Shown: in pieces, positions 1 through 9,211 of the stretch
Numbering within the stretch: the stretch's first letter is position 1
How the letters are laid out: every line of letters begins with the position of its first letter
Assembly (NCBI RefSeq): GCF_016863095.1
Contig: NZ_BOOF01000036.1
Span: 1 to 64,000, forward strand
Length of the DNA: 64,000 bases
Origin: Microbispora siamensis
GTDB taxonomy: Bacteria; Actinomycetota; Actinomycetes; Streptosporangiales; Streptosporangiaceae
Direction: 5' to 3'
Position numbers and translations under genes: made by a program
Notes under the pieces: model-generated
What the model was told of the DNA's origin: nothing
Databases searched by the model: none
The model's input: the letters and a program-made list of their open reading frames with translations, nothing else

Positions 1-6
1 CTAGGA

Positions 7-44
7 CCTGGCGCTTCGGCTCCGCCGGGAGCCGAAGCGCCAGG
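7..44. terminator. Strong hairpin, probable terminator of a gene left of the window
   Basis: A perfect 16-bp inverted repeat (arms 7-22 and 29-44) encloses a 6-nt loop. There is no clear T-tract on either side, as is common for actinomycete terminators. No complete gene lies between it and the window edge, so the gene it serves is inferred. Confidence 0.7.
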
Positions 45-278
45 CCCCGGGCCTGCGGCGGTGGTTGGGTCAGCCACGATCGACAGCTGCGCAAGGAGTT
101 TCGGACGCCAAGCGCCACGTCAACCGAATCAAGGAGTAGCGCGGTCCCGCCCGCGCGTCACGCGGCCGTCGCCGGGCGTACACAATCGTTCAAGACCGCC
201 ACCGCGCCATGGGCTAAAACGGTCCCCGGCGTCGCCCCGGAGACGGCGGCGCGGCGACGTGCGCGGGGAGGCGAGCGG
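45..278. other. Intergenic region without a supported gene
   Basis: Open frames cross this stretch, but none has a ribosome-binding site together with a recognisable product. The only functional element I see is the GGGGAGG ribosome-binding site just before the dehydrogenase start at 279. Confidence 0.5.
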
Positions 279-1166
279 ATGGACGTGGGTTTCGTCGGTC
301 TCGGGATCATGGGGCAGCCCATGGCGCTCAACCTGGCCCGTGCGGGAACCCCCCTCGTGGTGTGGAACCGCACGGCCGCCAGGAGCGAACCGCTGCGCGC
401 CGCGGGCGCGCGGGTGGCGGGCAGCGCGGCCGAGGTGTTCCGGCGGGCGCGGGTGGTGATCCTCATGCTGGCCGACGAGGCCGCGATCGACGCGGTGCTG
501 GAGCGCGGCACGCCCGCCTTCGCCCGCACCGTCGCGGACCGGGTCGTCGTCCACATGGGCACGACCTCCCCCGTCTACTCGGCCGGGCTCGAGGCCGAGG
601 TGCTCGCGGCCGGAGGCCGCTACGTCGAGGCGCCGATCTCCGGCTCCCGCGTGCCCGCCGAGCAGGGGCGGCTGGTGGCGATGCTGGCCGGCCGGGCGGA
701 CGCCGTGGAGGAGGTGCGCCCGCTGCTGAAGCCGATGTGCGCCAAGACGGTGGTGTGCGGGCCCGCGCCCAAGGCTCTGCTGATGAAGCTCGCGGTCAAC
801 ATCTTCCTGATCACCACGGTCACCGGCCTCGCGGAGTCGCTGCACTTCGGCGAGCGCCAGGGCCTCGATATCGGGCTGCTCGTCGACGTGCTCAACTCGG
901 GCCAGATGGCGAGCGACGTGTCGCGGGTGAAGGCGGTCAAGCTGGCCGGGCGCGACTTCGCCGCCCAGGCCGCCATCGCCGACGTGCTGAAGAACAACCG
1001 GCTCATCGCCGAGGCGGCGCGGCGGGCAGGCATCGCCTCGCCGCTGCTGGACGTCTGCCACGCCCTGTTCGGCGAGACCCTCGCGCTGGGCCATGCCGAT
1101 CTGGACATGGCCGCCGTCGTCCACGCGATCGAGGCCAGGACAGCCGGGGAAGGCGCCCGCGGATGA
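279..1166 (+). CDS. NAD(P)-dependent beta-hydroxyacid dehydrogenase family protein
   Basis: This 295-residue cytosolic oxidoreductase belongs to the 3-hydroxyisobutyrate / 6-phosphogluconate dehydrogenase superfamily. It starts with the Rossmann motif GLGIMG (residues 7-12). The [10 protein letters not shown] substrate loop lies near residue 125, and the family's catalytic lysine is in LLMKLAVN (about K170). Length and domain order (N-terminal NAD domain, C-terminal helical domain) are normal. The ATG has a good GGGGAGG site. The stop overlaps the ATG of a truncated SDR (ATGA), so the pair was probably once an operon. The substrate cannot be read from sequence; 2-hydroxymethyl acids, tartronate semialdehyde or imines are all possible. 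Confidence 0.88.
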   Translation: MDVGFVGLGIMGQPMALNLARAGTPLVVWNRTAARSEPLRAAGARVAGSAAEVFRRARVVILMLADEAAIDAVLERGTPAFARTVADRVVVHMGTTSPVYSAGLEAEVLAAGGRYVEAPISGSRVPAEQGRLVAMLAGRADAVEEVRPLLKPMCAKTVVCGPAPKALLMKLAVNIFLITTVTGLAESLHFGERQGLDIGLLVDVLNSGQMASDVSRVKAVKLAGRDFAAQAAIADVLKNNRLIAEAARRAGIASPLLDVCHALFGETLALGHADLDMAAVVHAIEARTAGEGARG

Positions 1167-1250
1167 CCTCTCGCCCGGTCGTCGTCGCCGGAGGGACGCG
1201 CGGGATCGGCCGGAGCACGGTGCGACGTCTGTGCGCGGACGGTCCGGCGT
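1163..1250 (+). pseudogene. Truncated N-terminal remnant of a short-chain dehydrogenase
   Basis: An ATG overlapping the stop of the upstream dehydrogenase opens a frame that reads as the first beta-alpha-beta element of an SDR: VVVAGGTRGIGRSTVRRL, with the TGxxxGIG cofactor motif intact. SDR similarity ends after about 27 codons, next to the 3' end of the opposing AraC-type gene. The frame stays open beyond this only as antisense of that gene. I read it as the relic of a translationally coupled SDR whose remainder was lost when the AraC gene was joined here. Confidence 0.6.
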
Positions 1251-1255
1251 CGTCT

Positions 1256-2140
1256 TCACGCGAGCGCGGCGGTCCACCGGGCGGGGGTGAGGCCGTACGC
1301 CCGTTTGAACATGCGCGACATGTGGGCCTGGTCGGCGAAGCCGGCGAGCTGGGCCGCCCCGGCCAGGGGCACGCCCTCGCGCAGCATCCGGCGGGCCAGG
1401 TCGAGTTGCCGCATCGTGCGGAAGCGGGTCGGGCTGGTGCCGAACGCGACGCGGAACTGCCGGGCGACCGTCCACCGGTCCAGGCCCGAGACCTGCTCGA
1501 ACTCCGCGAGCGTGTGCCGCACCGTGGGGTCATCGGCGATCAGGTCGCGCACGCGGGCCAGCGCCTCCAGCGCCAGCGGAGCCCGCCCACCCGGCCGCGC
1601 GGAGCCGACCTCAGAGGAGCTTCGTACGGAGGAGTGCCGCACGAGCGTGCGGACCACCCGGAGCGTGAGCGTCAGCCGTTCGACCTCGTCCAGCGGCTCG
1701 TCGATGTCCCGCAGGCACGCGGCGAGCGCGGGGTCGGCCTGTCGCCGCCCGATCACCGGGTCGGCGACGAACGGCAGCGGCGCTCCGCCCAGCGCCTCCT
1801 GGACGAGGGAGGGGTCGAGGTAGATGATCCGGTAGCCGAACCCCTCGTCGGTGCCCGCCACGCCGTCGTGCGGCTCGTCGGGGTGCAGGACGTGCCATTC
1901 CCCCGGCAGGCAGTGCCGCAGCTCACCGCGGTAGCGGAACGTCTGCACGCCGCGCAGCGTCATCCCGATCGCGTACGTGTCGTGGCGGTGCGTGGCGAAC
2001 CCCTCGCCGACGAGCGACGCCTCCAGCCGCTCGATGCCCGCCGCTCCGGAGCCGAACCGCAGCCGGTGGCCGGGCCGGGTCCCGCCGTCCGGCAGATGCC
2101 GGCGCAGGCCCCCACCGCCGTCCGGTGACTCGTGCCGCAC
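1256..2140 (-). CDS. AraC family transcriptional regulator
   Basis: This 294-residue regulator has an N-terminal cupin-like ligand-binding domain (residues about 35-150, with HRHDTYAIGMTLRG) and a C-terminal pair of helix-turn-helix motifs (about 190-292). The second half ends in the typical GFADQAHMSRMFKRAYG...TPARW signature. GTG is the start. It runs convergent to the dehydrogenase/SDR remnant and divergent from the LacI gene. Its target is unknown; AraC proteins of this class often control an adjacent amino-acid exporter or catabolic gene, and none of those is adjacent here. Confidence 0.9.
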   Translation of the reverse strand: MRHESPDGGGGLRRHLPDGGTRPGHRLRFGSGAAGIERLEASLVGEGFATHRHDTYAIGMTLRGVQTFRYRGELRHCLPGEWHVLHPDEPHDGVAGTDEGFGYRIIYLDPSLVQEALGGAPLPFVADPVIGRRQADPALAACLRDIDEPLDEVERLTLTLRVVRTLVRHSSVRSSSEVGSARPGGRAPLALEALARVRDLIADDPTVRHTLAEFEQVSGLDRWTVARQFRVAFGTSPTRFRTMRQLDLARRMLREGVPLAGAAQLAGFADQAHMSRMFKRAYGLTPARWTAALA

Positions 2141-2307
2141 GCGCCGAGACTACAGGGCGTTCGCGGCCGTCGTCAGGACCGCCGCCCGCCCTTACCACGG
2201 CGAGCCCCGCCTCGCGGGCCCGCATGGCGGCGGGAGGCCGGGGCTCCCGACCGCTCCGCCCGGAGGGCGTTTTGACCCCGGCTCGGCAGACCGATCACGA
2301 TGGGGAC

Positions 2308-3354
2308 GTGAACGAAACCCCTGTTGAGGTGCCCTCGCCGCGTCCCGGCCGGGAGACGGTGCCGAGCATCCGGGACGTCGCGGCGGCGGCGGGCGTGTCC
2401 AGGCAGACGGTGTCCCGGGTGCTCAACGCCTCGCCCAAGGTGAGCGCCGAGACGCGGCGGACCGTCATGGAGGTCATCGAACGGCTGCAGTACCGGCCCA
2501 ACCGGGTGGCCCGGGCACTGGGGACGGGGCGGGCGCGGGGCGTGACGGTGGTCACCTCCGACACCATGCTGTACGGGTACGCCTCCACGCTGCAGGGCAT
2601 CGAGGAGGCGGCCAGGGTCGAGGGCCTGGCCGTCGGGGTGCGGGTGGTCGAGTCGGACCGCGAGGGCGACGTGCGCAACGCCGCCGACTACGTCAGCGAT
2701 CCGAGCGCCGGGGGCGTGATCGTGATCGCGTTCGACGCGGCCGGCGTCGCGGTGCTGCGTGCGCTCCCCGAGTCCCTGCCCGCGGCGGCCGCCGTGGAGC
2801 CGGGTGTACTCGGGGTGGCGCGGCCCGCGATCTGCCTGGACGAGCAGCAGGCGTCGGCCGAGGCGACGCGGCACCTGCTGGCCCTGGGACACCGGACCGT
2901 CCACCACGTGGCGATTCCGTCGGAGTCGGAGCACAGCGGACGTCAGGCGGGCTGGCGCCGTGCGCTGGCCGAAGCCGGAGCCGCCGTCCCGCCGGTGGTG
3001 CGGGCGGGCTGGGACGTGCGGTCGGCGTACCAGGCGGGAAGGGTCCTGGCGGCCGACCCCGGTGTGACCGCGATCCTGTGCGGCAACGACGACATCGCCC
3101 TCGCGGTGCGCCGCGCGCTGTTCGAGGCGGGCAAGGACGTGCCCGGTGACGTGAGCATCGTGGGCTTCGACGGGGTGCCCGGCTCGGAGTACTGGACGCC
3201 GGCGCTCACGACGGTGGAGATGGACTTCGCCGGGCTGGGCCGCGCCACGGTGGCGGCGGTGCTGGCCGAGCTCGCCGGGGAGCCCCAGCCCGCGGTGTCG
3301 CTGACGCCGCCGCGGCTGGTGGTGCGCGAGTCCACGGCGCCCCCGCGCCGGTGA
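2308..3354 (+). CDS. LacI family transcriptional regulator
   Basis: This 348-residue repressor carries a classic LacI N-terminus: SIRDVAAAAGVSRQTVSRVL and the hinge YRPNRVARAL, followed by a periplasmic-binding-protein-like effector domain ending in GFDGVPGSEYWTPALTTV. I chose the GTG at 2308. The longer open frame upstream has no homology, and the in-frame GTG at 2329 is the alternative. The next gene on the same strand is an alpha-galactosidase preceded by two palindromes that match the LacI-family operator pattern with a central CG. It therefore probably represses the GH36 / ABC / glycosidase locus and is released by an alpha-galactoside or its breakdown product. Confidence 0.92.
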   Translation: MNETPVEVPSPRPGRETVPSIRDVAAAAGVSRQTVSRVLNASPKVSAETRRTVMEVIERLQYRPNRVARALGTGRARGVTVVTSDTMLYGYASTLQGIEEAARVEGLAVGVRVVESDREGDVRNAADYVSDPSAGGVIVIAFDAAGVAVLRALPESLPAAAAVEPGVLGVARPAICLDEQQASAEATRHLLALGHRTVHHVAIPSESEHSGRQAGWRRALAEAGAAVPPVVRAGWDVRSAYQAGRVLAADPGVTAILCGNDDIALAVRRALFEAGKDVPGDVSIVGFDGVPGSEYWTPALTTVEMDFAGLGRATVAAVLAELAGEPQPAVSLTPPRLVVRESTAPPRR

Positions 3355-3496
3355 GCCGCATCCGCGCCACCCGGCCCGCCCGTGAAATCCGCCCGGACCG
3401 CCCGTGAAAGGCCGTGCGGCCGCGGCGCCCAACGGGCGATCCGAGACGGCTGCCGGATGTTATTAACAACAACGTAACGGGCTCTTCCCCTTGGTC

Positions 3497-3512
3497 GTGT
3501 GACCGGTCACAC
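3497..3512. promoter_or_regulatory. LacI-type operator O1
   Basis: GTGTGACCGGTCACAC is a perfect 16-bp palindrome with a central CG. It fits the general LacI/GalR operator pattern TGNNANCGNTNNCA. A second copy of its 14-bp core lies 30 bp downstream, centre to centre, so two repressor dimers would bind about three helical turns apart. Confidence 0.75.
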
Positions 3513-3527
3513 TCGCATTCGTGCGGA

Positions 3528-3541
3528 TGTGACCGGTCACA
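3528..3541. promoter_or_regulatory. LacI-type operator O2
   Basis: TGTGACCGGTCACA repeats the core of O1 exactly. The bases flanking the two cores differ, so selection appears to act on the 14-bp core. The likely ligand is the LacI-family protein encoded immediately upstream. Confidence 0.75.
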
Positions 3542-3666
3542 CGCATGCAGGGGACGGCCCCCGGGCTCGCCCGCCGCCCGCGGCCTGTCTCCTCGCGAGG
3601 GTCACCGTCACGGCCCGCACGCGCAAGGACCTCCGGAGAACCCGGCTCGATCGTCAGGAGACGCAG

Positions 3667-5781
3667 TTGAACTCACGGCACACCGAGACCAGCCTGGTGT
3701 GGGGGCACTCGGCACTGCGGGTGGTGATCGCCATATCACCCGACGGTGTGGTGAGCATCCGCGAGCTGGGCACGGGCGACCCGGGACCGAGGCCGCCCGC
3801 GCAGCCCCTCGTGGAGGTGCTGCTGGCCGGCCAGGGACGGGCGCGGGCGTCCCACCGCTTCTCCGACACCGCCGTCGGCCGCCGTTTCACCTACGTGGGG
3901 GCCGAGCAGGTCCGCGACGGGCAGTGGCACGAGCTGCGGGTCACCGTGCGGGACGAGCAGACCGGCCTGGAGGCGCACACGCACCTGCGCTCGGCCGAGG
4001 GCGTGCCGGCCGTACGGTCCTGGACGACGGTCGCCAACCGCGGCACCGGGGAGGCGGTCGTGCTGGGCGTGACCTCGTTCGCCGCCGGGTTCCCGGCCGG
4101 CTCGGCCGGCGGCATCCAGGTCGTGCGCGCCGACAGCGAGTGGCTGGGCGAGAGCCGCTGGCGCGTACGGCCGCTGCGCGAGGAGATGGCGGACCTCAAC
4201 CTGCCGCTGCACGGCCAGGACGGCCGGGGCCGACTGGCGGTCACCAGCACCGGCACCTGGTCGACGGGGCAGCACCTGCCCACGGCGGGCCTGCTCGACC
4301 CGGACTCCGGCCGGGCGTGGCTGTGGCAGGTCGAGCACAACGGCCCGTGGCGGTGGGAGATCGGCGAGCGCAGGGACGGCGCCTACGTCGCGCTGCTCGG
4401 CCCCACCGACATCGACCACCAGTGGCACGCCGTCCTCGCCCCCGGCGAGTCGTTCACGACGGTTCCGGCGTCGCTGGCCGTCTCCTCCGATGGGCTTCAC
4501 GGCGCGGCGGCCGCGCTCACCGCGCACCGCCGCGCCCTGGTGCGCCCTCATCCGGACCGGGCCCGCCTGCCCGTGGTCTTCAACGACTACATGAACACCC
4601 TCATGGGCGATCCGACGACCGCGAAGCTGATCCCGCTGATCGACGCCGCCGCCGACGCGGGCGCCGAGGTGTTCTGCATCGACGCCGGCTGGTACGACGA
4701 CGACGGCGACTGGTGGGACAGCGTGGGCGAGTGGCAGCCGTCCCAGACGCGGTTCCCGCGGGGCATGGAGGAGGTCCTCTCCCACATCAGGGGGCGCGGC
4801 ATGGTCCCGGGCCTGTGGCTGGAGCCCGAGGTGATCGGCGTACGCAGCCCGATGGCCGACAAGCTGCCCGCCGAGGCGTTCCTGCAGCGGGGCGGCACGA
4901 GGATCGTGGAGCACGGCCGCTACCACCTCGACCTGCGCCACCCGGCCGCCGTGGCCCATCTCGACGAGGTCGTCGACCGGCTGGTGGAGCAGCTCGGTGT
5001 GGGCTACTTCAAGCTCGACTACAACATCGACCCCGGCGCGGGCACCGACGTGGACGCCGCGAGCCCGGGCGCGGGGCTGCTCGCCTGCAACCGGGCCCAC
5101 CTGGCATGGCTGGAGGCGGTGCTGGACCGCCATCCTGACCTGATCCTGGAGAACTGCGCCTCCGGCGCGATGCGCATGGACTACGCCCTGCTGTCGCGGA
5201 TGCAGCTCCAGTCCACCAGCGACCAGCAGGACCCCCTGCGGTATCCCCCGATCGCGGTGGCCGCTCCCCTGTCCGTCCTGCCGGAGCAGTCCGCGAGCTG
5301 GGCCTACCCCCAGCCGGACATGGACGACGAGCGGATCGCCTACAGCCTGTGCACCGGCATGCTGGGCCGCCTCTACCTGTCGGGGCACCTGCCCACCATG
5401 ACCGGCGCGCAGCGCGACGCGGTCGGGGCGGCCGTCGCCGCCTACCGCGACATCCGCTCCGACCTGGCCGAGGCCGTCCCCGTCTGGCCGCTGGGGCTTC
5501 CGGGCTGGGACGACCCCTGGCTCAGCCTCGCCCTGACCACATCGGACCACACGTACGTGGGGGTCTGGTGCCGCGCGGACGAGCGGGCGACGGCCTCGCT
5601 GTCCCTCCCGCACCTCGCCGGGCGCCAGGTCGGCGTCGAGGTCGTCTACCCCCGCCACCTGCCCGCCTGGGACGGGGAGTGGGACCGGGAGGCGGGCCGG
5701 CTCGTCCTCACCAAGCCGGTTTCCGGCCATTCTGCCCGCATCCTTCGCGTTTCACCCGTCTCATCATCCGCGTCCTATTAA
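3667..5781 (+). CDS. Alpha-galactosidase, glycoside hydrolase family 36
   Basis: This 704-residue enzyme should hydrolyse terminal alpha-galactosides such as melibiose or raffinose-type sugars with retention. The GH36 nucleophile is D451 in YFKLDYN. The acid/base is D519 in the block ENCASGAMRMD...QSTSDQQD. An N-terminal beta-supersandwich, central TIM barrel (VVFNDYMNTLMG, DAGWY) and C-terminal beta domain are all present. I chose the TTG at 3667 because AGGAG stands 6 nt before it; a longer in-frame extension to 3499 would run through both operators. There is no signal peptide, so it should act on imported oligosaccharides supplied by the binding protein and permeases that follow. Confidence 0.92.
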   Translation: MNSRHTETSLVWGHSALRVVIAISPDGVVSIRELGTGDPGPRPPAQPLVEVLLAGQGRARASHRFSDTAVGRRFTYVGAEQVRDGQWHELRVTVRDEQTGLEAHTHLRSAEGVPAVRSWTTVANRGTGEAVVLGVTSFAAGFPAGSAGGIQVVRADSEWLGESRWRVRPLREEMADLNLPLHGQDGRGRLAVTSTGTWSTGQHLPTAGLLDPDSGRAWLWQVEHNGPWRWEIGERRDGAYVALLGPTDIDHQWHAVLAPGESFTTVPASLAVSSDGLHGAAAALTAHRRALVRPHPDRARLPVVFNDYMNTLMGDPTTAKLIPLIDAAADAGAEVFCIDAGWYDDDGDWWDSVGEWQPSQTRFPRGMEEVLSHIRGRGMVPGLWLEPEVIGVRSPMADKLPAEAFLQRGGTRIVEHGRYHLDLRHPAAVAHLDEVVDRLVEQLGVGYFKLDYNIDPGAGTDVDAASPGAGLLACNRAHLAWLEAVLDRHPDLILENCASGAMRMDYALLSRMQLQSTSDQQDPLRYPPIAVAAPLSVLPEQSASWAYPQPDMDDERIAYSLCTGMLGRLYLSGHLPTMTGAQRDAVGAAVAAYRDIRSDLAEAVPVWPLGLPGWDDPWLSLALTTSDHTYVGVWCRADERATASLSLPHLAGRQVGVEVVYPRHLPAWDGEWDREAGRLVLTKPVSGHSARILRVSPVSSSASY

Positions 5782-5844
5782 TCCCTCCTGCTCTAAAATC
5801 CCGGGCCAGCGGTCCGGGCACCCCCCAGAAGAGAGATCGAAACC

Positions 5845-7179
5845 ATGAAGAAATGGCAGACCCTCGCGGTCGTCGCCGTGCTCGCCGCGGGCGCCGCGGC
5901 CTGCAGCGACCCCTCTGTGGACTCCCCCGCGGACACCGCCGGCGGCGCCGCGGGCGACGCGGCCGCCGCCACCTGGGCCGAGCCGACGGCCAGGCTCGAC
6001 GGCGTCACCCTGACGATCTGGGCCGCGCAGAACAGCAACGCCGTCCCCAAGCAGGTCGTCGACGCGTTCGGCAAGGCCACGGGCGCGAAGGTCGAGATCG
6101 TCACCATTCCCGACCCGTACGAGCAGGGCGTGCAGACCAAGGTCGCCACCGGGGACAAGCCCGACCTGGCGTTCTGGCAGCCGACCGCGTCCATGCTCAC
6201 GGCCATCAACGCCAGGACGAACCTGCAGCCGCTGGACCAGGCCCCCTGGCTGTCCAAGCTCGCCCCCCAGCTCAAGGACATCACCGGCATCCTGAACGGC
6301 ACGCGGTACGCCGCCCTGGTCACCAGCCCGGCCGTCGAGGGCGTCTACTACAACAAGGAGGTCTTCGAGGCCAACGGGATCACCGAGACCCCGAAGAACT
6401 TCGACGAGATGGTCGAGCTGGCCCGCAAGCTCAAGGCCAAGGGCGTCACCCCTTTCTACGAGATGGCCGGCGACCGGTGGGCCACCCAGTGGTGGGTCCA
6501 GGTCCAGCTCGCCGACGCCGCCAAGGACGGGCTCTGGGACAAGATCAACAAAGGTCAGGAGACCTTCTCCAGCCCGGTCGTGCTCGACGCGATCAAGAAG
6601 TACAAGTCGCTGATCGACGAGGGACTGTTCAACAAGGACATCAAGACCGCCAGGTTCGAGGACCAGGGCAAGGCCCTGCTCGACGGCAAGGCCGCCATGG
6701 TGGTGCAGGTCAACTCCTTCTTCGGCCAGCTCCAGGCGACCGCCGACACCGCCACCCTCGACAAGAGGATCGGCTTCTTCCCGATCTCCCCCAGCGGCAA
6801 CGTCGGCACCTTCATCCCCGACCAGTCCAACGCCCTGGTGGCCTTCAAGACCGGCGACGCCAAGCGCGAGGCCGCCGCGCGCCAGCTCCTGTCGTTCTGG
6901 ATGGGCCCCGGCTACAAGGACTTCATCGCCGACCGCAACACGGTCTCGCTGGAGACCGACGTGCCGAGCCCGGCCTCGGTGCCCAAGGCGCTGCAGCAGG
7001 TACACGACTCCCTCGGCGAGGCCGTCGGCTCCATGCAGGCCCTGGCCGTGGCCAACCCCGACCTGTACATCAACCTCGCCGACATGATCACCGGCACCAT
7101 GACGCCCGAGCAGGTGGCCTCCACCACCCAGGAGCAGTTCGCCCAGCTCGCCAAGGCCGCCGGCGCGGCCGGTTTCTGA
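5845..7179 (+). CDS. Sugar ABC transporter substrate-binding lipoprotein
   Basis: This 444-residue family-1 extracellular solute-binding protein has a lipoprotein signal peptide: KK, a hydrophobic stretch and a lipobox ending at C20 (GAAAC). The mature part shows the usual cluster-B sugar-binder pattern (LTIWAAQNSN, YYNKEVFEANGI, a WMGP hinge region). It should capture an oligosaccharide outside the membrane and deliver it to the two permeases encoded downstream. Its position directly after GH36 suggests an alpha-galactoside ligand. Confidence 0.93.
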   Translation: MKKWQTLAVVAVLAAGAAACSDPSVDSPADTAGGAAGDAAAATWAEPTARLDGVTLTIWAAQNSNAVPKQVVDAFGKATGAKVEIVTIPDPYEQGVQTKVATGDKPDLAFWQPTASMLTAINARTNLQPLDQAPWLSKLAPQLKDITGILNGTRYAALVTSPAVEGVYYNKEVFEANGITETPKNFDEMVELARKLKAKGVTPFYEMAGDRWATQWWVQVQLADAAKDGLWDKINKGQETFSSPVVLDAIKKYKSLIDEGLFNKDIKTARFEDQGKALLDGKAAMVVQVNSFFGQLQATADTATLDKRIGFFPISPSGNVGTFIPDQSNALVAFKTGDAKREAAARQLLSFWMGPGYKDFIADRNTVSLETDVPSPASVPKALQQVHDSLGEAVGSMQALAVANPDLYINLADMITGTMTPEQVASTTQEQFAQLAKAAGAAGF

Positions 7180-7273
7180 CGCCCGGCGACTCGCGCCCAT
7201 CGACAGGCCCATCGACAGGGCGCGGAGGCCGCGGCTCGCCCCCGTCTCCGCGCCCGGCACCTGAGGACATGCC

Positions 7274-8227
7274 ATGCTGACTGCCACGGACACCCCCGTC
7301 CCGGACCGGCCGCTCGCGCCGCCGCCCGCCCCGCGCGGTCCCGCCGGCCGCACCCGCCGCAGGCCGGACCGGACCCACCCGATGTGGTTCATGGCCCCGG
7401 CGTTCGCGATCCTGCTGGTGTTCTTCTTCCTGCCGACCGCGTTCAACTTCGTGTACGCGTTCACCGACTGGTCGGGCTTCAAGAGCGCCATCAGGCCGGT
7501 CGGGTTCGACAACTTCGCCGACCTCGCCTCCAGCGGCACGCTGTTCTCGGCGCTGCGCATCACCGTGGTCTACGCCGTGCTCGTGGCGGTCTTCCAGAAC
7601 CTCTTCGGGCTGGGCCTGGCCCTCCTGCTGGAGCGCGACACCTGGGTCAACCGCACGCTGCGGGTCTTCTTCCTCATCCCGGTGCTGATGTCCGCCCTGG
7701 CCGTCGGCTACATCTTCCAGGCCCTGCTCAAGCCCGAGGGCAGCCTCGACCAGTTGCTGTCCCAGATCTTCCGGCAGCACATCGACTACGCCTGGCTGGG
7801 CGACACCCGCTGGACGATCGTCGTGGTGGCCCTGGTCCACGCGTGGAAGTGGATGGGCCTGTCCATGCTCATCTACCTGGCCGGGCTCAAGACGATTCCC
7901 GAGGAGATCATGGAGGCGTCCCGCATCGACGGCGCCTCGCGGTGGCACGCGTTCCGGCGCCTGCGCTTCCCGCTGCTCGCCCCCGCGATCACGTTCAACG
8001 TCGCCACCGCCCTGCTCGGCTCCATGAACGGCTTCGACATCGTGCAGGCCACCACCGGCGGCGGTCCCGCGCGGACGACCGAGATCCTCAACATCTTCAT
8101 CTACCGGACCTTCGGGCAGGGCCTGTTCGCCCAGGCCACGACCATGAGCCTGGTGCTGTTCCTGCTCGTGTCGCTCATGGCCTTCCCCGTCATCCGCATC
8201 CTGCGCAAGCGCGAGGAGATCCTGTGA
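7274..8227 (+). CDS. Sugar ABC transporter permease, MalF type
   Basis: This 317-residue inner-membrane protein has a proline/arginine-rich cytoplasmic N-terminus and about six membrane segments. The EAA loop that contacts the ATPase reads EASRIDGASRWHAFRRLRFP. A TGAGGA site precedes the ATG. The stop overlaps the GTG of the second permease (GTGA), so translation is coupled. No ATP-binding gene lies in the locus; actinomycetes often share one MsiK-type ATPase among several such importers. Confidence 0.95.
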   Translation: MLTATDTPVPDRPLAPPPAPRGPAGRTRRRPDRTHPMWFMAPAFAILLVFFFLPTAFNFVYAFTDWSGFKSAIRPVGFDNFADLASSGTLFSALRITVVYAVLVAVFQNLFGLGLALLLERDTWVNRTLRVFFLIPVLMSALAVGYIFQALLKPEGSLDQLLSQIFRQHIDYAWLGDTRWTIVVVALVHAWKWMGLSMLIYLAGLKTIPEEIMEASRIDGASRWHAFRRLRFPLLAPAITFNVATALLGSMNGFDIVQATTGGGPARTTEILNIFIYRTFGQGLFAQATTMSLVLFLLVSLMAFPVIRILRKREEIL

Positions 8228-9105
8228 CGCCGCACTCCCCCGCCCGCCGGCACGCCTCCTCCATGACCGGCTCCGTGGCCAGGGGCACCTCGTTCCCGAC
8301 CCGCCTGCAGCCGTTCGCCGCCACGGCGCTGGCACTGGTCACCATCGGCATCCCGCTGTGGCTCGTCGTGGCGACCGCCGGCAAGTCGCGGGGCGAGGCC
8401 CTCATCCCGGACCTCACCCCGCCCACCCACTGGCACCTGCTGGAGAACCTGGGCGAGGTGTGGAGCGAGGGCGAGGTGCCCGCCGCGTTCTTCGGCAGCC
8501 TCCTCGTCGTCGTGCCCGCCGTCATCGGCGTCCTGATCTTCGGGTCGATGGCGTCCTGGATCCTCGCCCGGCGCGCCACCCGGCTCAACGCCGTGCTGTA
8601 CGCGCTCGCCATCAGCGGCATCATCCTGCCCCCCGCGGTGGTCACGGTCGTGCTGCTGCTGCGCCAGCTCGGCCTGGCGGGCAGCGCCGTCGGGATGATC
8701 GGCGTCTACATGGGCATCTACATGTCCACCGTCATCTTCTTCGTCACCGGCTTCGTCCGCACCATCCCCACCTCGTTGGAGGAGGCCGCCCAGATCGACG
8801 GCGCGGGGCCCGTGCGCGTCTTCTTCCACGTCGTCCTGCCCCTGCTGCGGCCGGTCCTGGCCACCGCCACGATCCTCGTCTGCCTCTACGTCTGGAACGA
8901 CGTCTTCTACGCCTTCTTCGTGGTCGGCGGCCGCCTCGACACCCTGCCGCTCAACCTCTTCCGCGTCGCCGGCGCCGGGCTCTACCTCAACAACTGGCAC
9001 CTCATCTTCGCCTACGTCATCCTCATGAGCCTGCCGCTCGTCGTGGTCTTCGCCGTCGCCCAGCGAAAGATCATCTCCGGCATCACCAGCGGCGCCGTGA
9101 AGTAA
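8224..9105 (+). CDS. Sugar ABC transporter permease, MalG type
   Basis: This 293-residue partner of the MalF-type permease has about six membrane segments and the EAA loop EEAAQIDGAGPVRVFFHVVLP. It starts at a GTG overlapping the previous stop and ends in the family-typical QRKIISGITSGAVK. With the binding protein and the first permease it forms a carbohydrate import channel that lacks its own ATPase gene. Confidence 0.95.
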   Translation: MTPHSPARRHASSMTGSVARGTSFPTRLQPFAATALALVTIGIPLWLVVATAGKSRGEALIPDLTPPTHWHLLENLGEVWSEGEVPAAFFGSLLVVVPAVIGVLIFGSMASWILARRATRLNAVLYALAISGIILPPAVVTVVLLLRQLGLAGSAVGMIGVYMGIYMSTVIFFVTGFVRTIPTSLEEAAQIDGAGPVRVFFHVVLPLLRPVLATATILVCLYVWNDVFYAFFVVGGRLDTLPLNLFRVAGAGLYLNNWHLIFAYVILMSLPLVVVFAVAQRKIISGITSGAVK

Positions 9106-9211
9106 CGACCGCGGCGCCCTTTTCACCTCCGATCCCGGCGGTGCCCGTCGAGCCCGCCGTACCACCCCCCTCCGGGGCGCTCGCGCGTCCCGGTGACAGG
9201 AGAGGACACCC

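Larger units (their letters stand above)
3355..3666 (+). other. Regulatory intergenic region upstream of the alpha-galactosidase
   Basis: This 312-bp gap holds no gene. It contains an AT-rich island with the near-palindrome TGTTATTAACA (3458-3468), then two copies of a 14-bp palindrome (3498-3511 and 3528-3541). An AGGAG site (3656-3660) sits 6 nt before the TTG start at 3667. The layout fits a promoter blocked by LacI-type repressor dimers. Confidence 0.65.

Noticed and set aside
61-459. Short plus-strand frame at the left edge
   Set aside because: Arginine/serine-rich with no motif and in a different frame from the dehydrogenase with a good ribosome site.
129-1475. Long minus-strand open frame opposite the beta-hydroxyacid dehydrogenase
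   Set aside because: Proline/arginine/histidine-rich low-complexity translation with no motif; it is the GC-rich antisense shadow of a well-supported gene.
3498-3541. CRP-type binding sites (TGTGA/TCACA half-sites)
   Set aside because: The spacing between half-sites is 4, not 6, and the central CG with an adjacent LacI gene fits a LacI operator better.
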